Below are positions 17,180 through 20,454 of a stretch of DNA of 20,454 bases, in pieces. The stretch spans positions 1 through 20,454 of the forward strand of contig JBIOYL010000346.1 of assembly GCA_044870185.1 (NCBI GenBank), written 5' to 3'. Each line of letters starts with the position of its first letter. Position 1 is the first letter of the stretch. This DNA is from JBIOYL01 sp044870185 (GTDB lineage: Bacteria > Actinomycetota > CALGFH01). A model generated the notes under the pieces. That model was not told the origin of the DNA. It searched no databases and worked only from the letters and a program-made list of their open reading frames with translations. The position numbers and the translations under genes were made by a program.

Positions 17180-18010
17180 TCACCCCGACAGCTCGGGGCT
17201 GGACAGCGGCACGGCCTCGCCGGTCAAGCGGGCCAGCTCCTCCAAGGCGAGGCCGATCTGGCGGTCGAGCTCTTCGGCCATGCCGGCCAACAGGTCCCAG
17301 CCGGCCGCCTCGGCCTCGGTGACCTGCCGGTGGAGGGCGGCCATGAACGAGCCCTCCAGGGCGTCCAGCTCGGCGGCGACCAGCTCGAGCCGAGCCTTCA
17401 CCTGGGCGATCTTGCGGACCACGCGCTCGAGCTCGGCGGTGGTGCCCGCTCCGACGACGCTGTCCGGGCCGTTCTCCCAGTCGTCCAGCAGCCGCTGCAG
17501 CGTGTCCGCGTCGCCGCGCTCATAGGCGATGTTGGCCGTCACCATGAGCTTCGTGCGGCGCGCATGCTCGGCCTCCTCGGCCGCCAGGTCCGGGTGGATG
17601 CGCCGGGCGAGCGTGCGGAAGAGCCGCTTGGCGCGCTCGCCGGGCCGGCATCGTCGGTCGGGCTCGCGCTCGCTGCGGGCGTGGGTCCAGGCGGAGTGGT
17701 CGGCGCGCGCCCGTGCCCGGGCCGCCTCCGCGGCGGCGGTCGCGTCCCACGGCCGCGCGCGGGCCCCTGCCTCGGCGATCTGCGCGCTCAGGTCGTCCAG
17801 GAACGCGTAGCGGGCCGCGAACGCATGCCGATAGCGGACCTCGAAGGCGCCCAGCTCGGCCGACAGCGTCGCCAGCTCGAGCTCGCGGTCGGCCAGCTCG
17901 CCCTCCAGGCCGCCAAGCTCGGCCCGCCGTCGGCGGAGCGCCTCGGCCTGCGGGTCGGCGGCAGGCTCGAGCGCGCCCGGTTCGGTCGGTTGCTGGTTGC
18001 CGGCCTTCAT
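17180..18010 (-). CDS. Coiled-coil protein with J-domain-like segment
   Basis: A 276-residue, highly charged soluble protein without signal peptide or membrane helices. Residues 20-60 (RRRRAELGGLEGELADRELE and on) and 190-225 are Ala/Glu/Arg/Leu-rich and probably coiled coil. The central part, KRLFRTLARRIHPDLA (about 128-143), is followed by RRTKLMVTANIAYERGDADT and LQRLLDDWE. It resembles helices II and III of a J domain, with the HPD tripeptide at 139-141, as in actinobacterial and cyanobacterial 'J domain-containing' proteins that place HPD between coiled coils. Stimulating a DnaK ATPase is the inferred role, but helix I and the G/F region of a true DnaJ are not seen. ATG 18010 is chosen; a GTG at 18097 in the same frame would put the start inside the hairpin at 18064-18097. 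The Shine-Dalgarno sequence is weak, so the start is uncertain. Confidence 0.7.
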   Translation of the reverse strand: MKAGNQQPTEPGALEPAADPQAEALRRRRAELGGLEGELADRELELATLSAELGAFEVRYRHAFAARYAFLDDLSAQIAEAGARARPWDATAAAEAARARARADHSAWTHARSEREPDRRCRPGERAKRLFRTLARRIHPDLAAEEAEHARRTKLMVTANIAYERGDADTLQRLLDDWENGPDSVVGAGTTAELERVVRKIAQVKARLELVAAELDALEGSFMAALHRQVTEAEAAGWDLLAGMAEELDRQIGLALEELARLTGEAVPLSSPELSG

Positions 18011-18063
18011 GACGGTGGATCTTGCCTTGCGAGGTCGCCGGGTCGCCACCTGACGAGGTAGGT

Positions 18064-18097
18064 GTGGGTGCCGGTCCGGTGGCGGACCGGCACCCAC
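18064..18097. terminator. Perfect 15-bp stem-loop, probable terminator of the membrane-protein gene
   Basis: GTGGGTGCCGGTCCG (18064-18078) pairs without mismatch with CGGACCGGCACCCAC (18083-18097) around the loop GTGG. It lies 25 bp beyond the stop of the membrane-protein gene at 18122 and before the J-like gene, both read on the minus strand. There is no T-run, as is common for terminators of GC-rich actinobacteria. Confidence 0.65.
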
Positions 18098-18121
18098 CCG
18101 GACAAGGTGAGCGGCGGCGGC

Positions 18122-18748
18122 TCAGCGGCTCGTCGGGGCGGTGGACGAGCGGGGCGGCGACGTGGCCGTGGCCGCCGGGGTGGTCGTGCTCGGGGTCAGC
18201 GCGGTGGGCGCCGTCGTGGTCGGGATGGACCCGCCGGGCGCGGTGGTCGACGTGACCGTGACACCACCGGGTAGCGTCGTCGAGGCCGACCCGCTCGGCG
18301 AGGTGCTCGTGGACGACGTGGACACCCGGGCCGCCGCCGAGGAGCGCCGCCCTGCGAGCGCCTCGACCGTGAGGGACTGCCCGTCGCTGGGCCGCCCACG
18401 GATCAGGCTGGCAAGCTGGGAGCCGGTGGCCACCTCGATGGCGGTGACGACGCCGAGGGCGAGGGCGAAGACCACGACGGTGACGGCGGTCACCCGCTTC
18501 CAGGGCAGCGCCCGCAGCCGCTCGCGCAGCGAAGCCGGCATGCGCACCCCCTTGTCGGCGACCACGCGGCGCACCGCGCCATGGGCCCGGCTGATCGAGT
18601 GGGCGAACAGTCCGGTCCCCACCGTGGCGACGACGCTCATGACCGCCGCCCCGATCAGGGTTCCGTTGACGCCGAAGTAGGAGGCGACGACGGCCGCCAT
18701 GACCGCGGCGAGGGCGCTCGCGAGGATCTGGGTGACGCGTAGGTCCAT
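18122..18748 (-). CDS. Membrane protein with three helices and Thr/Ser/Pro-rich tail
   Basis: A 208-residue protein of unknown function. Hydrophobic segments lie at about 6-24 (TQILASALAAVMAAVVAS), 29-50 (GTLIGAAVMSVVATVGTGLF) and 85-106 (RVTAVTVVVFALALGVVTAI), with a basic loop (RRVV..RERLRALPWKR) between the second and third. By the positive-inside rule that loop is cytoplasmic. The tail after the third helix (about 110-208) would then lie outside; from residue 137 it is almost only Thr, Ser, Pro, Ala and Gly (GSIPTTTAPTALTPSTTTP), as in wall-spanning or O-mannosylated stalks. ATG 18748 has AGGAG four bases upstream. Its gene ends just before the strong hairpin at 18064-18097, so it is probably transcribed alone. 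Similar short proteins seem common in actinobacteria. Confidence 0.75.
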   Translation of the reverse strand: MDLRVTQILASALAAVMAAVVASYFGVNGTLIGAAVMSVVATVGTGLFAHSISRAHGAVRRVVADKGVRMPASLRERLRALPWKRVTAVTVVVFALALGVVTAIEVATGSQLASLIRGRPSDGQSLTVEALAGRRSSAAARVSTSSTSTSPSGSASTTLPGGVTVTSTTAPGGSIPTTTAPTALTPSTTTPAATATSPPRSSTAPTSR

Positions 18749-19035
18749 CTGGCTCCTGCGGACACGGCACGTCCGGCACCGCCATGCGGCACTGCAGGCG
18801 GAGGTGCGCCGCCGGCCGGCGTGGCAGGCGGGCCGGGGCGGGTGGTCGGCTACTACCGTACCCAACCACCCGCCTGCCCGCATCCGGAGCAGACGGCCGG
18901 CTCGCGGGACACCCGACCGTCAGGCCCGCGCGGGCACGGGGCTCCCGCACGTCCCACGCCGATGCTGCGGCGCTCGGCAGGCACGGCCGTCCGGTATCAT
19001 CGCGAGCTGGGCAACGGGAGGCTCGGGGGACATCC
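18749..19035. promoter_or_regulatory. Divergent promoter region of membrane-protein and lipoprotein genes
   Basis: A 287-bp gap between divergent genes. It holds a perfect 10-bp inverted repeat, GGCGGGTGGT (18837-18846) and ACCACCCGCC (18865-18874), with 18 bp between, and a TATCAT (18995-19000) about 36 bp before the lipoprotein start that may be its -10 box. No matching -35 box is evident. Confidence 0.4.
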
Positions 19036-19767
19036 GTGGCGTGGGATCCGAAGGCATGGCGGACCGTGCTGCCGGCGCTGGTCGTCGCGGTCGCGGTGGC
19101 GGTGGCGGGCTGCTCGTCGAAGCCGGCCGCGTCGCCGCCGGCCACCCGCGCCGCCGGGTCGCAGACCGCCGGCGACAACGGCGAGGCAAGCAAGGACCCC
19201 AAGCAGATCGTGGCCGACGCCCAGCACGAGCTGCAGCAGGCCCGGTCGTTCCAGGTCTCCGGCTCGACCATGCAGGGCACGACCACGATCGGGGTGGATC
19301 TCGGGCTCGACCGCTCGGGGAACGCCCAGGGGCATCTCACGATCAACGGCGCGACCGCCGAGCTGATCTCGGCCGGCGGACGCTTCTACCTGCGCGGCAA
19401 GCCGTTCTGGGCGCAATTCGGCGGCGCCCGGTTTGCCGAGCGCGCCGGTGACCGCTGGGTGCGGCTGCCGGCCAACGTCGCCGGGTTCAGCGAGCTGACC
19501 AAGCCGGACGCGTTCACGAAGGACCTCACGCCGGACGGTCCCGTCATCCTGGGTGGGACCGCCACGGTCAACGGCCATCCGGCCATCATCCTGCTCGACG
19601 GCAAGAGCGGCGACAAGCTGTACGTCGCCACGACCGGCAAGCCCTACCCGCTGCGCATCGAGCCGCGGCAGGGGTCGGCGGGCACGATCACCTTCGATCG
19701 CTTCGACGTCCCCGTGAACGTGACGGCACCGCCCGACGCCGTGGACATCACCCGGCTCCGCGGCTGA
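19036..19767 (+). CDS. Lipoprotein, LppX/LprG-like
   Basis: A 243-residue exported lipoprotein. The signal peptide has KAWRT, a hydrophobic run LPALVVAVAVAVAG and a lipobox VAGC with the lipid-bearing Cys at residue 26, followed by a Ser/Pro/Ala linker. The mature part has the layout of the LppX_LprAFG/LolA-like fold: an N-terminal helix (PKQIVADAQHELQQARSFQV), then strands with GTTTIGVDLGLDRSGNAQGH, GATAELISAGGRFYLRGKPF and WVRLPANVAGF, and a C-terminal half with INGATA-like repeats ending DVPVNVTAPPDAVDITRL. Mycobacterial relatives carry lipids or glycolipids across the periplasm; whether this one does is inference. GTG 19036 has GGGGGA five bases upstream and gives a standard signal peptide; longer upstream starts do not. 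It converges with the roadblock gene. Confidence 0.82.
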   Translation: MAWDPKAWRTVLPALVVAVAVAVAGCSSKPAASPPATRAAGSQTAGDNGEASKDPKQIVADAQHELQQARSFQVSGSTMQGTTTIGVDLGLDRSGNAQGHLTINGATAELISAGGRFYLRGKPFWAQFGGARFAERAGDRWVRLPANVAGFSELTKPDAFTKDLTPDGPVILGGTATVNGHPAIILLDGKSGDKLYVATTGKPYPLRIEPRQGSAGTITFDRFDVPVNVTAPPDAVDITRLRG

Positions 19768-19778
19768 CCGGCGCCGGT

Positions 19779-19799
19779 GGGCCCTTGGACCGAGGGCTC
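19779..19799 (+). terminator. Possible hairpin after the lipoprotein gene
   Basis: GGGCCCT (19779-19785) and AGGGCTC (19793-19799) form a 7-bp stem with one G-T wobble and a 7-nt loop, 11 bp after the stop. It lies between two converging genes and has no T-run. Confidence 0.3.
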
Positions 19800-19828
19800 C
19801 TTCGAGCGGCGACGAGCTCCGCTCCTGG

Positions 19829-20251
19829 TCAGCGGGGCAGGGCGGCCTGGAGCTCGGCCCGCAGCGCCGGGGTCAGCACCTCCCCGGTCCGCGCCACCAG
19901 CAACGCCATCTCATAGCCCACCAGGCCAATATCACACGACCGCGACGCCAACACCGCCAACACCGACCCATCACTGATCGCCATCACGAACAGAAACCCC
20001 CGCTCCATCTCCACGATCGTCTGGGTGACCAACCCCCCCGCAAAGCAGCGCGCCGCCCCCGCGGTCAGGCTCGCCAGCCCCGAGGCGACCGCGGCCAGCT
20101 GCTCGGCCCGCGCCCGCTCCAGCCCACTGGAGACCGCCAGCAGCAGCCCGTCGGCGGAGACCACCACCGTGTGGGCCACCCCGGGGACCTTGGCCACGAA
20201 CTGGGTGACCAGCCAGTTCAGGTTCTGGGCTTCGCGGCTTGGCCGGGTCAT
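19829..20251 (-). CDS. Roadblock/LC7 domain protein of conservon type (CvnB-like)
   Basis: A 140-residue cytoplasmic protein made of one Roadblock/LC7 domain, the MglB/CvnB type that binds and modulates small Ras-like GTPases. The sequence runs NLNWLVTQFVAKVPGVAHTV, VVSADGLLLAVSSGLE, AEQLAAVASGLASLTAGAAR, TIVEMERGFLFVMAISDGSV, LAVLASRSCDIGLVGYEMAL and a C-terminal helix, typical of Streptomyces CvnB. ATG 20251 overlaps the stop of the upstream sensor-kinase gene (ATGA), so translation is coupled. In Streptomyces conservons the order is cvnA (kinase), cvnB (roadblock), cvnC (DUF742), cvnD (GTPase). Here the strand ends after cvnB and a converging lipoprotein gene follows, so the partner GTPase is not adjacent. 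Confidence 0.9.
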   Translation of the reverse strand: MTRPSREAQNLNWLVTQFVAKVPGVAHTVVVSADGLLLAVSSGLERARAEQLAAVASGLASLTAGAARCFAGGLVTQTIVEMERGFLFVMAISDGSVLAVLASRSCDIGLVGYEMALLVARTGEVLTPALRAELQAALPR

Positions 20252-20454
20252 GGCGCCTCCTGGCCGGTGGGCTGGTCGGGTTCGGCGGCCAGGTGGCGGC
20301 CGCGTTCCAGCCCGGAGCGGTAGCTGGACAGCATGCTGCGGATCTCGTCGGGGGAGCGGTAGGCGCCGGGGGTGGCCGGCTCGGCCGGGCCGGCCGCCAC
20401 CAGGTCCGGCGCCAAGCTCGCCTGCGGCACCCGCCGCGGCAACCCCGCCGACGT
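20248..20454 (-). CDS. C-terminal end of a CvnA-like sensor histidine kinase (partial)
   Basis: Only the last 68 or so codons are inside the window; the gene continues beyond the right edge. The visible part reads AGLPRRVPQASLAPDL, a Pro/Ala-rich stretch, then RSPDEIRSMLSSYRSGLERG and a polar end. LPRRVxQASL followed by RSPEExRxMxxxxxxGxxRGR is the typical tail after the ATPase domain in nitrate-sensor/HAMP-type kinases of actinobacterial conservons. The kinase core itself cannot be checked here. Its stop overlaps the start of the roadblock gene, which supports the assignment. The TTG near 20442 is an internal Leu codon, not a start. Confidence 0.75.
   Translation of the reverse strand, partial: TSAGLPRRVPQASLAPDLVAAGPAEPATPGAYRSPDEIRSMLSSYRSGLERGRHLAAEPDQPTGQEAP

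Overview
The window reads as a GC-rich, densely packed stretch of an actinomycete chromosome. Most codons end in G or C, GTG starts occur, and there is a sensor-kinase/roadblock pair of the actinobacterial 'conservon' type plus an LppX/LprG-like lipoprotein. I see no tRNA, rRNA, CRISPR array, insertion sequence or phage gene. Genus-level placement is not possible from the sequence alone.

Left part (1-6622, + strand) is a glycolate/glyoxylate module. It holds the 3' part of malate synthase A, then the three glycolate oxidase subunits glcD, glcE and glcF with translationally coupled junctions, then the wreck of a LctP/GlcA-type lactate/glycolate permease. GlcDEF would oxidise glycolate (or lactate) to the 2-oxo acid, and malate synthase would condense glyoxylate with acetyl-CoA to malate. 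The permease that should feed the pathway has lost its N-terminal part and carries a one-base frameshift.

Middle part (6658-10335): fmdB-fmdA (zinc-ribbon protein and formamidase, - strand) sits behind a good sigma70-type promoter. Diverging from it is a LuxR-family regulator whose start and C-terminal half survive while the ATPase middle is missing. Next comes a MazF-like toxin whose antitoxin is reduced to a short C-terminal remnant. Three genes in about 4.5 kb thus show deletion-type lesions.

The next part (10478-17123) has a secreted sialidase-like beta-propeller protein and a coupled hyuA-hyuB pair (hydantoinase/oxoprolinase superfamily), all on the - strand. Diverging from hyuA is a protein with a C-terminal cyclic-nucleotide-binding domain and no DNA-binding domain. 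A perfect 8-5-8 inverted repeat lies in the shared promoter region.

Right part (17180-20454): a coiled-coil protein with a J-domain-like HPD segment, a three-helix membrane protein with a Thr/Ser/Pro-rich tail, a lipoprotein, and the roadblock protein cvnB overlapping the 3' end of a cvnA-like sensor kinase that runs off the window. The usual cvnC and cvnD genes do not follow. A perfect 15-bp hairpin at 18064-18097 separates the membrane-protein gene from the J-like gene.

I did not find a convincing new multi-gene system. The points most worth a second look are the cluster of gene lesions, the cyclic-nucleotide-binding protein facing hyuAB, and the shortened conservon.
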